Shown in pieces: positions 11,901 to 23,070 of a DNA stretch of 64,000 nucleotides (position 1 is its first letter; every line of letters starts with the position of its first letter). The stretch spans positions 251,501 to 315,500 of the forward strand of contig WPIO01000058.1 of NCBI GenBank assembly GCA_009760855.2. Direction: 5' to 3'. The translations under genes and the position numbers were made by a program. This DNA is from Cristatella mucedo. Its lineage: Eukaryota; Bryozoa; Phylactolaemata; Cristatellidae. Under the pieces are notes generated by a model, which saw only the letters and a program-made list of their open reading frames with translations, was not told the DNA's origin and did not search any database.

Positions 11901-14594
11901 ATCTGGCTGTTCTGTTAAAGCCTACGAAACAGATCGGACGTTCCTTAGGTCCGGACACAGTAGCCAAACTGGTACACACACTTGCAACATCCGATGTAGA
12001 TTTCTGTTAATCACTCCTACCAGATCTTCCTGCCAGATACAATAAGTTTACAGTTGCAACTTGGCTTGTCTTTCGAGAACGTCACAACTGCCACAATACA
12101 TCACTTCTCACGGACCTGCACTGTCTCCCCATTGAGCAGCATATCGACTTGACGGCCATGTCACTCACGTTTACGTCCCTTAATTCTCTTGCTCAGGTTT
12201 TATCTGAAATATTTACTCAACTGGCTTACCATCTCCTCCCATGACTATGGTCGGTTAGCTGTATACAAACAAACCACAACTCCTTTGGAGACCGTGCCTT
12301 CTGTTCTGAAGCTTCAAAATCCTAGAGCTTGCTATTGACAGACATCCGGAAATGCCCTGAGTTGGTGACATTTTAAACTAAGCTAAAAACTCAACGTTGC
12401 CTCAGAGCATTGGCTCAGCACGTGTGAGTAGTCCGTTATGTGCTTATGTGTACTGAAATTATGCATGTTATCACTAATTACTTGAACCACTGTTTCCAGC
12501 ATAAATGAAGGGAAGAGAACAAGTTTAGCTATCTTAGGTTGCCATATAAAGGTTTCTTAATAATAATAATAATTATTATTACTCTAATTATTTTCAAACA
12601 TACCACCAATAGTTGGAAAGGATATCCTTTCAAATATTAAGTCTCAAGGAACCTAAAGGGCAATTTAGATGTATACATGAACAAATACGTCAATATCATA
12701 CAATCATAAACAGAAGAACCATGGGTTCCATCTTGCTTTCAGCAGCATAGTCGATTTGCCTCGGCAGGTCTGCAATCCTAGTGCTTGGGTCGTGAAGTAA
12801 AAGCACCTTGCCACTAGGCCACATCAAAGCAATTTTTTTTCAAACCAATAAATGACTATTAAGGCATTGTAATAAATGACTATATATTAGCTTCAGAGGC
12901 TTGCCAACTCAAGCATCGACTCCCCTGATATCAACTTATGCCAATTTATCACCGATATGAAGCTTGCCAATAGTGGGAATGTTCCAAAATACGAGCATGT
13001 TATGTCAAGTTGTCTGCTATAAGGGGTCAATAAGAATGAAAATAGTTCACTCATACCCAAGCATCTCTTCAATCAGATGATATATGCAAGTCGAAATAAG
13101 CAGGACTGAAAAGCAGTTATCAATAGAAACACACTAATTTCAACAGCACCATATAGGGGCCTTTATACACTAAAGAGACATGATTGATCTCACAAGTGCC
13201 ACAGCTCTTATTAATCTGTAAGTAGTCAGCTCAGCACACAGGTTGTCACACATTTGTCACTCTAGAACATGCCCTAACCAAAACCGATGAAAAAAAATTG
13301 CTCCTACTGCAGATAGCCACAGTTACTAGGGAAAAAACCAGAAATAGAAAAATACGTTCCAGGACACAGGAATGAAGGGTTCAGTGGCTTGCACGCACAC
13401 ATTGAGGCCCGTTGCCCGGGTTAATCACGGTCAGACAAATGGTGGAGTAGTTCAAAGAATGGTGCATAGGCACCGAGGCAACAAAACAAAAGTTGCTGAT
13501 AAGAGTGAGCACTGCTCGAGGCAAAGTAAGGCAAAGCATGGCCACTTGCCTTGCCCTTGCGAAAAAGAGCCTTGACGTTTAGGGGCTGAATCTTCAACAC
13601 TTTCTCGCACGATTCCACAGCAGCTTCATATTGCTTGGCCTATAAGAAACCGGCAGCCATCACGTGCACAGGCCTAGGCAAAACAAGGCAGAACTTGTTA
13701 CTGATGTCTGAGGCTAAACTCTTTGCATGACATGCTGGCCGGCCGTCCAAGACAAAAAAGAAAATACAAACTATTTTGGTATGCAAACATTCTACCTCAA
13801 CTCACCGCTGTCCCTGGAGCAGCAAGCCCCAGGAAAGTTAGGACGGTCAGAACACGACGACTTACACTCAGCTGCTGGTCTGAAGTGGCAAGTGATCTAG
13901 GCTCTGAAAGCAGTGGCGGGTCACAGTAAGCAAGCACAGCTGTTCATATTGAGTTGCAGGGTAATTCGTAACGGGAATGGCACTTCTCAGAGAGAAGAAT
14001 GGTTAGCACGAACTACACACATATTCAGCAGGAAATAAAGGCAGCCTGACGTAGAAAAGGCGCCAGAGAATCGCCAAGAGTGTGGCAAACCTAGAAGCTC
14101 TCAGAGCAGATCCGTTCGAATGGACCTGCAGAGAGCTGCTCCACATGAAATATTCGATGTAGATCAGTGATTGGCACATGGGCAGAAGGGGTATCAACAC
14201 TATAGTTCGAGGCAAGCTTAATTTAGAGGAAGCTTCAGGGCAGGCTAACACAGCTAGCTAAGGCTCCCAAAGCCCTTGAGGTCATGAGTGTTGACGTTAA
14301 TAAGATACCAATCTTTCACTAGCATTCAACGAAAATCCATTGGTTCAGAAATGGAGCTATCGAATGGAAGTGTCAGCTACAAAAGCCGCCTCCTACCATG
14401 GCATTTTCTATTTGCAGGTTCCGACATGGAGTTAGCACCAATTCCAGCGTACTTGGCAAACAGCAGATGTTATGAGTTGACCTAGCTCATGCACATGGCA
14501 CAAAGTCAACACAGTGGAATAAATCCAAGCTCGAGTTTGAATCTGCAGCATCCTATCAGTGAGCCAGTGTTGGGCAAGTAATGACATCGTGTAA

Positions 14595-14658
<64 letters not shown>

Positions 14659-15060
14659 AGGGGGTACGGACATTCCCTCCCCTCCCGTACAGAAATGCCA
14701 CGATATCTTGTAAAATATTAAATAGTATATAATATATAACATATTCCTACATTATAGTCATTAGAAATGCAGTTGCTGCAGCCCTGCTGTTCGGCAGACC
14801 ACCAAGTGCAAGGTCAAAGCTCTGCCCCGGGCGGCCAGCAGCAGACGCTCTCGGCAGCAGCCACGAGCGTGTAGCAGTATCCTCGGCCGAGGCTGCTGCC
14901 CCTCCAAAAATCGGCACCACCGGCTACCGCCCGGCCAAACCCCACCACATCTGCTGCAGTCGTTGCTGCACCGGGCGTCGCGTGTCGAGCACCGACACGC
15001 TGGCCATACTGCCTCTGTCGGTTGTGCTATCGTCGCTTATACTGAGTTGATTATATATAA

Positions 15061-15094
<34 letters not shown>

Positions 15095-18000
15095 CTATAT
15101 CTGTATTTCTGTATTCTTAGTTATACATTCATCAATATTGGGGAGAAATGTCGTACCCCGGGGGGGGGAATGTCGGGGGGGGGGAAATGTCCTACTGCAT
15201 GGCTGCCTATTTAGCAGTTTTCATGCAGAATTTGAAGCATAAATATAATTTTCCAATATGATAGTGAGATTTATAGATGGTGGAATTTGCATTCAATAGT
15301 GTAACATTGATTCGAATTTCTAAGCATTCAGGGAGATTGAAATGCATGGCAAATAAGAGTGCACCTGGACAGATGTTCATGCGATAGTCGGCAAGATTTA
15401 TGGTCAATGGCGGCACACGCACGCACGCATACACACACTTGATGTAACTGCAGTATGCTAGTGGCCATACCTTTTGCCATTCCCCAGAATTGGTTATTTC
15501 CAATGGATTTTCCTAACACTAAAGACAAATATGCCCAAAAAATGCAAACAATACAAAACTACTGAAATTAAACAAATGAACATTCAATGTATGACCTCCA
15601 TAGCAGCTATGTTTATTGTTTGCGACATATTAGCTTGCAGAAAGTGAGTATCAGGGGAGCTTCTCGACTGATTCTGATGTTTGGACAACTATGATGCCAG
15701 AATCTGAATGTGTCTTATCTGCCCACATTAGATTAGAAGTTGATCGCTGCAATTTTTTTGGGAGTGTGGTGATAGCCAACTCACTTGCAATCTTGCAAGT
15801 TTGAGACGAATAAGTCAGTTTAAGTGGTTCGGCAGGATTTTTGGTACAGTGCGACTCATACCTGCTTGCGCATGCATACATAAATAGACATGCATATATG
15901 GACATACACAAATATGATCGTGCATGATTATGTATATACCTCTACTTTCAGCCACTTATATGGGTGCTGTGATATTTTGCGATTGCCATTTTACCAGTAA
16001 TCTTGAAATTTTGATATTAACTAATTTTATTAATTAGATTTTTGGACTGAAATGTAGGAATAGCAAACCATTAGGAAACCAAAATAGCAATGGAAACCCA
16101 GTGGCAACAAACGATGTGAGATCTACCCATGGGAGTGCACATTTGTCGGCTGAGCTTTGTAAACGCATGAAATAGACCTACATCGCCAAAGTAAAAACAA
16201 TAACAGATTTTTTTAAAATAAAATATTAAGAGAACTTCATCTCTGTATAGGCACTTTAATTAATATGTTGGAAAGGAAGCATGTCAAATACCCAATGATA
16301 ACACACATTTTCAGGATGATAAATGCACGCATAAAGGACACTTAAAAAGGACAGAGCCGACGAAGAGGAGCAGGTGGGTTTTAAGCTTCTCCATAGAAGT
16401 CGGCAAGTCAGGAAATGTTGCGATGTCAGTAGACAGTGAGCTCTAGGCTTTGGAAGCATAGGAACTGGAGGCAAGATTTGAGATAGGTTCGAGGCACAGC
16501 TAAAGACTTGAGCACGAGGAATGGGTGCAAGATTTGAGATAGGTTCGAGGCACAGCTAAAGACTTGAGCACGAGGAATGGGTGCTACGATATTTCAGATC
16601 GGTGAAGATGGAGCAGGAGAATGCAAGGACCTACAAGTGAGTGACATGACCTTGACATCGATAAGCTGCTTGAACAGGGAGACAGGTGAGATGTGGTGAA
16701 CTGTGACAATTGGAGGCCGAAAAAAACAAAGAACCCATCGGCAGTTGGGCAGCAACACACCAAGCCAGCAGCGCTGCCCTTTCTAACCACCAGCATGCCA
16801 AAACCAAGCACCACAGCTACACCCTGCCCCCTATACAGTGCATTTCAAATAGTCGAAGGTGATGCCCAGTCCCCACCATTGTGTTAGAGCCGGGTGGAGC
16901 TGTGGGATGAGTTGAACTGATTTTAAGACAGCTCGACAAGAGCTGGCAATGTCTCTACGATGCACTGGAGCAAATGCATATATCGCTGCTGAAAACACTC
17001 CCACGGGTGCCCAGAGCCTCAGCCGACAACTCACAGGCAGTGCCTGCAACTACTTTCATAGGGATCTGCAAATTAGCACACCACCCATGCCCAGCAGCTC
17101 CATTCCTCCACCTACACACACGACTATTTTTTTTTATGACAAACATCCATTGCTTAGATGTTTTAAAAAGCACAAATGATGGGCTGATTCGAACGACAAA
17201 TGACGGCAGCCATTTTGAGAGCAGTTTTAATGGGTTCAACAATTCTGCCTCCCAAGCTAGGTCAAGCCTTTCCTGTACAAGCAATGCGTCCTGCTTCGTC
17301 ATCACTGCAGTTTATGGGCTTGTGATTTAAACTCATTTTCAAAAGTCACACCTGGCTAATTAAATCAGCTCCCTGAATTCTGATGGAATAATAAAGGAGA
17401 TGCTTCTCCACATCTGCCAGATGACAATTAATTATCAAAATTCGTGAGATCGATATAAAAGTTAATGCACGTGGCTGAAGGTGTTCTACGACAAGCAGAT
17501 ACTCATTTATTGTCATTTCCCGAATCCACCTTGCCGATGACACACTAACGAATCGCCATGACAAGGCTGCACCGAGGCAAACTTTAGTGTTAGCAAACAT
17601 TCCGATAAGCCAAAGGGAAGCTGACTCAAAGCTGCGAACGTTTGATATTCAGAGCACAGCCACGTCCGACGCACTACCCAAGAAATGGAATTTCCTGTTA
17701 AAGCAAAGCAAGAGCAACAACCAAGCATGCTGAAGCTTTAAAGATGGCACAAGGACGCAAGCAAAGCTTGATTGCCGTGACATGGATCTGCTCACCTTGA
17801 CCTGCGTAGCAGCTAGGTTGTTGTAACATTTTAGTCGCAAGTCAAGAAGCATCTGAAGTTTTTGAGTGTCTTCGGACCGGATGTTAGGATCGTCAGCAAT
17901 TTGCACAGCTCTTAAGAGTAAAATAACCATCTTATCAACATAATCACGTGCACACGCTTAGCGCAAGGTCTAGAGGCATATAGCAAGTATAAGTCGTACC

Positions 18001-20733
18001 GACTTGAGCCCAATGTGTCACAGGCACAACAGGGGCATACCTGGAGTAACAGATGACAGCACTGTCGTATTCAGTACGAGAATACAAATAGTTGCCTCGA
18101 TCACGCTTCTTGTCACTACAACAAAGATGCCGTACGGTAAAAGAATGGTTCTGCCATTCGACATCCTGTTATTTAAAAAGCACAAACGAGATGTGCTTGT
18201 AAAGAGAAGCTGCAATGCAGAAGCTTTATTTCTGCATGTCTTAATAGCATGATTCCTGTATCTCTGGTGTATGCCAAATGGTTCAAAAAGTAACCAAATT
18301 ATAACCATGAGAACTAGATGATGATAAGGTGTACTCTAGCGTAATCAATGCAAGCAAAGCAGCTCAGCAATACCGAAAACTAGGAATAATATAAATGCCA
18401 ACGTAATGACGAACAGAAACAGTTGCAATTATGGTGCCGATGTTAAAAAAGTTACTCACGCCAGAGCAATTATCTGCTCGACTGGAAGCTCACTAACAAT
18501 CAGAGGATCACTGACAGTCAGCAGCTCGATTGTGTATGTTATCGGAGTATCCGGTGGTATGTCAGGATGCCTGAACAAAGGAAAGGGAAAAAAGTATGCG
18601 AGCTGCACGCATTATCTCTGCTTTATCACGGGCAGGCTCATCTCGGCTACAAAGCCAGCCAATAAGACAATAGAATAAAACCTGCAAGCAAGCCACCCAC
18701 CTTCCGATGCCTTTATAAGCAAAGTCGGATGCAGTCTGGAGCTGACACTCCTCTCCGAGCTCCATCAGGGCGACGGCCAAGTCGAGAGCAGCGATCACAT
18801 CCCCATCGTGAAGAATGAAGGACAGTTCTTCGGCCTGATCCACCATGGTGCCATTCGGAAGTTGCCCTTGACACTTAATTGAAACTTGTGATCCGTATTG
18901 GGGCCTCGTGTGGCTGCCGTTACCAGGTTTTATTATCTGAAAAGAGAAACAAACAGAACTGCTGTACAACAGTGGCCGAGCACGGCATCGTACTATCAGC
19001 CAAGAATCAATAACATGTGCTTCGACGAGGCAATTGCTATTCATTTAGCAGCAATGGCATTGTATGACAATACAAGCAGTGCAACCAAATAAAATAGCTT
19101 GGCAAACACTAGCAAAAATCTGGTAATGTATACAAAGTGGGCTACCTGAAAAAATACTACAGAGTGGGGAGGCCGACTGGTTGACCTTCGAGCTATGGGA
19201 AGCAAGACGGCCAGCATACCACAACTTCAAGCAAGTCACCAACTTAAAAGCAACACGCTCCGTGACTCACACAAGTAAAGTAAAATAAAGCATTAGAATG
19301 TCTAGGTTATTCAACAGCCTCATTTATGGTGTAGTAGCAGAAGAGCTGTAGTGGCTCTCACTCATGTTTGCATTAGGGCAATACAGACTTGCCTGCTGGA
19401 TAACTCAAACCCACGACCACGGGTTGTTAAGTGCGAGCACCATAACCCTAGGTTAAGAGCCAGGGTCTGCCTACGAGTGAGGTCAAGCGAATCTCACGAA
19501 GCAACTGGGATTCCACTTTCGCAGCAGCCAAGGACAGAGTCGTGCGTGTAAGCAGCGAGCGCAGAGCAAATGGAACCAGTGGCTCACCTTCTTGATGAGT
19601 TTGCCATTGCCTAGAATATCCATATCTTCTTTTGCTGGAACATCCACAGCTGCTGCTGGCTCAGCCTGATCGCCACCATTGAGTGGTGCCGGTGGCGGCT
19701 CTGTCGCCGGCACAGCCGTCTCAGAGGCGCCACCGATGTTCGTGCACACGTCAGCCTCGTTAGGCGTCGTGCTGGGCGCTTGCTGCTGCTGGGCGCGGTG
19801 CTCTTGCAACAGCGCTTCTCCGGAGCCTTCGGTAGGCGCTTGGACTGAAGTGCTAGCCGGCAGATCTCGTGAGATCTCGGCTTCAGCGGTATCCCCGTTC
19901 GGCGGTGGAGCATCTTCGGCGCCAGCGTGCTCAGCCCCAGCTTGAGCGGCTGCTGCAGCAGCAGCAGGAGCAGCCACTGCTGGAGCTACACAGGAAGCCG
20001 ACACGTGGCTGCTTGTGCCATCGCTGCCGCCCCTCGTTGGCTCTGCCGACGGGTCGGTCACACATGAATAAGCCAGATCGCCAGCTTCCGGAGCCACGCT
20101 GGCTGGCTCAGCTGCTGAATCGTTTCGGCTCACGATGAAAAGCTGCAGCTCCGTATCTGGCTGATCGCTGGGTGCAGGTACGCCATTGTCTGCTACCAGC
20201 TTGAAGGCAGGCTCGTCACGGTCGAGCTCGGCTGGTACGGGCTGAGCAGAATGCGGGAGCAGGCTGACTTCCGCCTCGCCACCGGCAACGCCTTCCGCGC
20301 TTTCGGTTGGCTTGCTCGTGCATGGCTCTTGACTTTCTTCGGAAACATTCTCGTTATTACTCCGAACTGCAGTAATCGGCTGCGAGCCGACATCTTCCAA
20401 GTGAGGTGCATGCAAGCCACTAGGCCTCAAAAAACCTGCAGTGAAAATGCCGCCACGTTTCACGAGACCTGCTAGAAATTAAACAACTGAAAACTACGGG
20501 GCGCACATGGACCAATGTCTGCGCCGTACTCTCGACTCACCGAGACTTTCTGCACCGTCGGTTGCTGGAATGCAATTGTGGCCATCAGAGGGCAGGTTAT
20601 CCTCGGCAGCAGGCGGTGCAGCTTCGAGCTGCTTCGTACTGTGGGCCACAGGGTCGGTGTGGTCACCGCCCTCGGCTACCCCATTTCTCAGTAGCTCAGA
20701 GGGCAGCTGCTCCTCGGACATGGGCTCGGGCAT
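8864..20733 (-). CDS. FKBP8: FKBP8/FKBP38-like peptidyl-prolyl isomerase, tail-anchored, nine coding exons
   Basis: Coding exons (minus strand, 5' to 3'): 20733-20541, 20435-19588, 18936-18701, 18570-18460, 18115-18041, 17910-17796, 13639-13550, 10027-9800, 8941-8864. They sum to 1974 nt (657 codons plus stop), and every junction is phase-consistent. Residues 1 to about 335 are acidic and Ala/Pro-rich. The MDILGNG signature and FKBP domain lie at about 337-460, three TPR units at about 463-610, and a C-terminal hydrophobic helix at about 636-652 followed by RKYL and stop. This is the known FKBP8 order (FKBP, TPR, tail anchor); the family acts at the mitochondrial outer membrane and ER as a co-chaperone and mitophagy receptor. 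The N-terminus is roughly 245 residues longer than in human FKBP8 (412 aa). An F-K-L-V tetrapeptide at 142-145 after acidic residues resembles an LC3-interacting motif (inference). The ATG at 20733 is chosen because the upstream frame, joined to the probable 5' UTR exon, meets a stop with no earlier ATG. Confidence 0.9.
8942..9799 (-). other. FKBP8 intron 8
   Basis: AT-rich intron between the linker exon and the tail-anchor exon, bounded by gtaagg and gatgtag. I see no repeat, RNA gene or further exon in it. The open frame 9799-9557 is intron read-through. Confidence 0.75.
9800..10027 (-). CDS. FKBP8: FKBP8 exon 8 (TPR3 end and basic linker)
   Basis: Acceptor gactttcag, donor CGAGCT|gtaagg. 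It encodes SLGAMGSTKEAVEILKQALK, then LEPSTKVIHRELYKL, a Lys/Asp-rich helix with YKKMMG, and a short linker. Reading past the donor stays open to 9557, but that read-through has no family similarity. Confidence 0.9.
10380..10520 (+). mobile_element. LINE family B tail relic
   Basis: AGAGATTAAGTTCTC followed by AGGGCAAGATACAA and ATT-rich sequence corresponds to the family B terminal stem-loop. Confidence 0.5.
11570..12580 (+). mobile_element. LINE family B copy, heavily decayed
   Basis: Recognisable islands are LADVIVKHNPGFNFYADD (motif C), SLIPPNLS-like sequence, LHCLPIEQHIDL, and an (AAT)n/(ATT)n tail near 12,560. Many frameshifts. Confidence 0.75.
12735..12830 (-). mobile_element. tRNA-SINE fragment (weak)
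   Basis: The minus strand contains GTGGCAAGGTGCTTTTAC and a B-box-like segment, similar in layout to the SINE heads at 19.4 and 51.3 kb. Confidence 0.4.
13550..13639 (-). CDS. FKBP8: FKBP8 exon 7 (TPR2/TPR3), GC donor
   Basis: Acceptor ttcttatag. It encodes AKQYEAAVESCEKVLK and then IQPLNVKALFRKGK, the A-L-F-R-K-G-K motif of TPR3. The only donor that fits the frame and the family alignment is AAG|gcaagt, a non-canonical GC donor with otherwise perfect consensus. Confidence 0.92.
14597..14654. repeat. (GA)n microsatellite
   Basis: About 58 bp of pure GA abutting the left end of the dispersed G-ended element. Confidence 0.95.
14655..15199. mobile_element. Dispersed element with inverted G/C-rich ends, copy 1
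   Basis: The left end reads GTACGGACATTCCCTCCCC. The right end reads GGGGAAATGTCCTAC, i.e. imperfect terminal inverted repeats around GGACATT(T)CCC. The interior 14.70-15.05 kb is about 90% alike by eye to 51.80-52.15 kb (ATGCAGTTGCTGCAGCCCTG, GGCCAGCAGCAGACGCTCTC), followed by a TA microsatellite. There is no coding capacity. Best read as a non-autonomous DNA transposon of unknown superfamily (inference). Confidence 0.65.
16215..16690 (-). mobile_element. LINE family B relic with tandem duplication
   Basis: The minus strand shows a decayed 3' end and the end of the ORF2 C-terminal region. It carries a perfect 56-bp direct duplication (16471-16526 and 16527-16582). Confidence 0.6.
16471..16582. 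repeat. Perfect 56-bp tandem duplication
   Basis: Two adjacent identical units beginning GCAAGATTTGAGATAGG. Identity within an otherwise decayed LINE indicates a recent duplication. Confidence 0.95.
17796..17910 (-). CDS. FKBP8: FKBP8 exon 6 (TPR1 end, TPR2 start)
   Basis: Acceptor ctcttaag, donor GTCAAG|gtgagc. It encodes AVQIADDPN through LRLKCYNNLAATQVK, matching the L-K-C-x-N-N-L-A-A-x-Q-x-K signature of the second TPR in the FKBP8 family. Confidence 0.93.
18041..18115 (-). CDS. FKBP8: FKBP8 exon 5 (TPR1, first helix)
   Basis: Acceptor ttgttgtag, donor CTCCAG|gtatgc. This 75-nt exon encodes DKKRDRGNYLYSRTEYDSA and the following VICYSR, the helix A to B pattern of the first TPR of FKBP8 (compare human KRECGNAHYQRADF). 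Confidence 0.9.
18460..18570 (-). CDS. FKBP8: FKBP8 exon 4 (end of FKBP domain and linker)
   Basis: Acceptor gttcag, donor CTGGC|gtgagt. It encodes HPDIPPDTPITYTIELL, the I-P-P and E-L-L strand that closes an FKBP domain, then an acidic linker into the TPR region. Confidence 0.92.
18701..18936 (-). CDS. FKBP8: FKBP8 exon 3 (FKBP domain, first part)
   Basis: The acceptor is cttttcag before 18936 and the donor is GGAAG|gtgggt. It encodes IIKPGNGSHTRP through FAYKGIGR, including the segment with NGT, the F-x-L-x-D-G-D-V-I strand and turn, ALDLAVALMELGE and the YG-like YKG motif. It aligns by eye with the FKBP8-type PPIase fold, which lacks several of the canonical FKBP12 aromatic residues. Confidence 0.92.
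19309..19470 (-). mobile_element. tRNA-derived SINE
   Basis: The minus strand has a tRNA-like head with GTCGTGGGTTTGAGTTATCC at the B-box position, then the body ending in GAGGCTGTTGAATA shared with copies at 51.2 and 61.2 kb. It lies in FKBP8 intron 2 (18937-19587). Confidence 0.65.
19588..20435 (-). CDS. FKBP8: FKBP8 exon 2 (long acidic/Ala-rich N-terminal region)
   Basis: The acceptor ttcactgcag precedes 20435 and the donor AAGAAG|gtgagc follows 19588. The 848-nt exon encodes a Glu/Ala/Pro-rich stretch with an alanine run and a short glutamine run. It ends in EDMDILGNGKLIKK, the conserved lead-in to the FKBP domain of FKBP8 proteins. The low-complexity part has no human counterpart that I can recall. 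Confidence 0.88.
20541..20733 (-). CDS. FKBP8: FKBP8 coding exon 1 (start codon exon)
   Basis: Starts MPEPMSEEQLP. The donor is CTCG|gtgagt at 20540. The frame stays open upstream to a tag acceptor at 20798-20797, so the physical exon probably runs 20796-20541 with about 63 nt of 5' UTR. It encodes an acidic, low-complexity segment without a recognised domain. Confidence 0.75.
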
Positions 20734-21502
20734 TCTCTCGCCGGCTTGCCCACACCAGTATGGATCGAACCTAGATGCTGTCTCCTCTAATTTTGCCTAC
20801 GACAGACATAGAAACACGATGGGTACAGCGAGTCCGCATACAAAACATCTCGGCCGTATGACTTACACTGCAGCAAGGCAGCTGAATCGAAGCAAACAAC
20901 TACAGCAGAAAGCTAGAGGGGGACAGACTATCTTGTTGTAGCTGACATCTGACATTCGCAGATCTTCAGTCCAGAGCCTGCGCACGACAGCTAGCTGCTG
21001 CGAATGACTCACCGGGACAAAGAATGCTAGGTGGCTAGCCTTCTGTGCAATCGCGAACATAAAAGCCCCCCACCCCCCCCGTCGGTTGGTAGTTGCAACG
21101 ATCATCCACCCGGGAGAAAGGGGTAAGTGAAGATACCATATATCAAAGTGTATACCAATGATCTTGAGTTGTACTAGATCGCCTTTGTTCACACCAAAAC
21201 GCATCCAATCAAGCTGCATCACGGCAGCTACAGTGCTCTCTAGCTGTCGAATTCATTTGAAATAAATGCACAGCACAAGATTAAACAGCACGGGACCTGT
21301 GACTCATTTGCGCGACACTCAATATATTAGGCTGAAATGGCATGCCGATTAAGGTGCAACTGAAAAGTAGCATTACTGCCAGTTACAGAAGCCAGTATTA
21401 ATAATAAAACAGTCAAGACAGGATGGGCACGGAAAAAGGTAGCAGAGGGGGTGGGCAGATAAAACCAGCCAGTCGAGCTATGATCACGCTGTCTTGCCAT
21501 AA

Positions 21503-21600
21503 TAAATAAATAAATAATTCATTTGTATAGCACCCTACAAGAACTTAATCTCTAATCAGGCGTTCACATATGCCACAGGGCTCGAGCCAACGACCATAAT
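21503..21600 (-). mobile_element. SINE with family B LINE tail
   Basis: The minus strand reads GGTCGTTGGCTCGAGCCC (B-box region), a short link GGCATATGTGAACGCC, then AGAGATTAAGTTCTTGTAGG and an (ATTT)n tail. A tRNA-like head is joined to a LINE-like 3' end. Confidence 0.65.
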
Positions 21601-21957
21601 AATCAAATACGTTCACATTGACCGGGGCGAGCATCTTAACTCCTGGGCCAAACCAGAGCATACTGTTGACTGTCCTACACGTTGGACACCCTGGCACAAC
21701 TGCAAATGAAGGCTGATCACCAATGTCAAGCTCGAAGGCAAGCCACGTAGGCCGGCCAAACCCGCAGTTCTTTCACGGTTATAAAAATAATACAACATTT
21801 TTATAGCACCAAGAGAAGACATTCTTTCACTAGATACTTTACTTACGCCGTTAAACGTTTTTGACGACATCCGCTCGTACGAGATCTATTTCTCAAAACT
21901 TAAGACATTTTGACATAAATGCATAGTTTTCAGAAAGGGATCTAGCTCTTTATGTAA

Positions 21958-23070
21958 TTGTATAATTATTTTTGTGACTGCACGCCTCCTTGCGCCACTA
22001 GGCCTGTTCAGACAACACATTGGCTCCATATCTTTTGCTTATTGACTTGGCATAAGCCCTCGAGCACATCGAATTCTCTCAACTCCCTTGCTGCATGCAT
22101 TGATGACATCCGCACATGGATGGCACATTTTCTTAAATCGAATGATGATAAAACCAACTTACTAGTTATGGGCAAGCCAAGCGTGATTCAGAAATTGGAA
22201 AGGCTAACGCTCAAAATCTGCTCTGCCAGCAGCTCTCCTATTGAACCTGCACGAAATCTAGGTGTCATGCTCCAAGGTGATTTTTTGTTTGACGATAATA
22301 TCAGCTCTAAAATCAAGTCTGCCTACATTCTGCTACATAAAATTGCTAAAACTCAGGATTGTTTAGACAAGGATAACACATCTAAATTGGTCCAAGCATT
22401 TGAGACATTCTGTCTTGACATCTGTAACTCACTGCTTGCTGGTCTACCGGCCCGTGCAATCAGGCGCTTACAGCTGGTGCAAAATTCTGCAGCTAGGCTT
22501 GTTTGTCGTGAGCGACGCAGTTGCCACATCACACCACTTCCCACTGACCTGCACTGGCTACCAGTCAAGCAATGCATCGACTTCAAGGTTTATTCGCTCA
22601 CTTTCAGGTCCCTTCATTTTTTGGCTCCAGCCTATCTATCAGATCTACTGCCCCACCAGGCTAAGCATCATACCACCAGCTTTTCGGAATCTAACTGTTT
22701 ACATATACCTCGTACAAACCTCAAATCTGGAGACCATGCCTTTAGTTCGTATGCTCCCAAAGCCCGGAACTCACTTCCGACATACCACACGACATCCCCT
22801 CACTCAACCAAATTTAGAAAGAAGTTAAAAACGCACCTATTTATGACAGTATTTAGTGGGTCCATATGATTCATCCTTTAAGTGCTTATGTGTGCTGACA
22901 CTGTGCATGGTGCTACTAACCACACTTGCATGCTAACCCTGTGCATGTCACCTCTAAACATGTTATTCTTGTTGTTTATTGGGCATGCTAGCAAATGTAA
23001 AGCGCCTAGAGAGAGATTAAGTTCTCTGAGGGCACTTTATCAAGTGAATTATTATTATTATTATTATTAT
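21958..23070 (+). mobile_element. LINE family B copy, 5'-truncated before RT motif C
   Basis: A 303-aa open frame (21958-22869). From about 22,040 it encodes the C-terminal half of ORF2 ([52 protein letters not shown]). The 3' UTR with paired CACTAACCAC modules, the terminal stem-loop and (ATT)n follow. The RT catalytic motifs lie upstream of the truncation. Confidence 0.85.

Larger units (their letters stand above)
10028..13549 (-). other. FKBP8 intron 7 (GC-AG)
   Basis: A 3.5-kb intron with a gcaagt donor at 13549 and a tttcag acceptor at 10028. It contains a short family B LINE 3' fragment near 10.38-10.52 kb, a degenerate family B LINE at about 11.57-12.58 kb, and a tRNA-SINE-like fragment near 12.74-12.83 kb. 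The rest is AT-rich and featureless. Confidence 0.75.
13640..17795 (-). other. FKBP8 intron 6
   Basis: A 4.2-kb intron. It holds a GA array (14597-14654), copy 1 of the dispersed G-ended element (about 14.66-15.20 kb), and a degenerate LINE relic with a perfect 56-bp tandem duplication (about 16.2-16.7 kb). I saw no exon-like sequence on either strand in the remainder. Confidence 0.7.

Noticed and set aside
16955-17330. Overlapping 116-118 codon frames on both strands
   Set aside because: No family similarity by eye, and they lie inside an FKBP8 intron.
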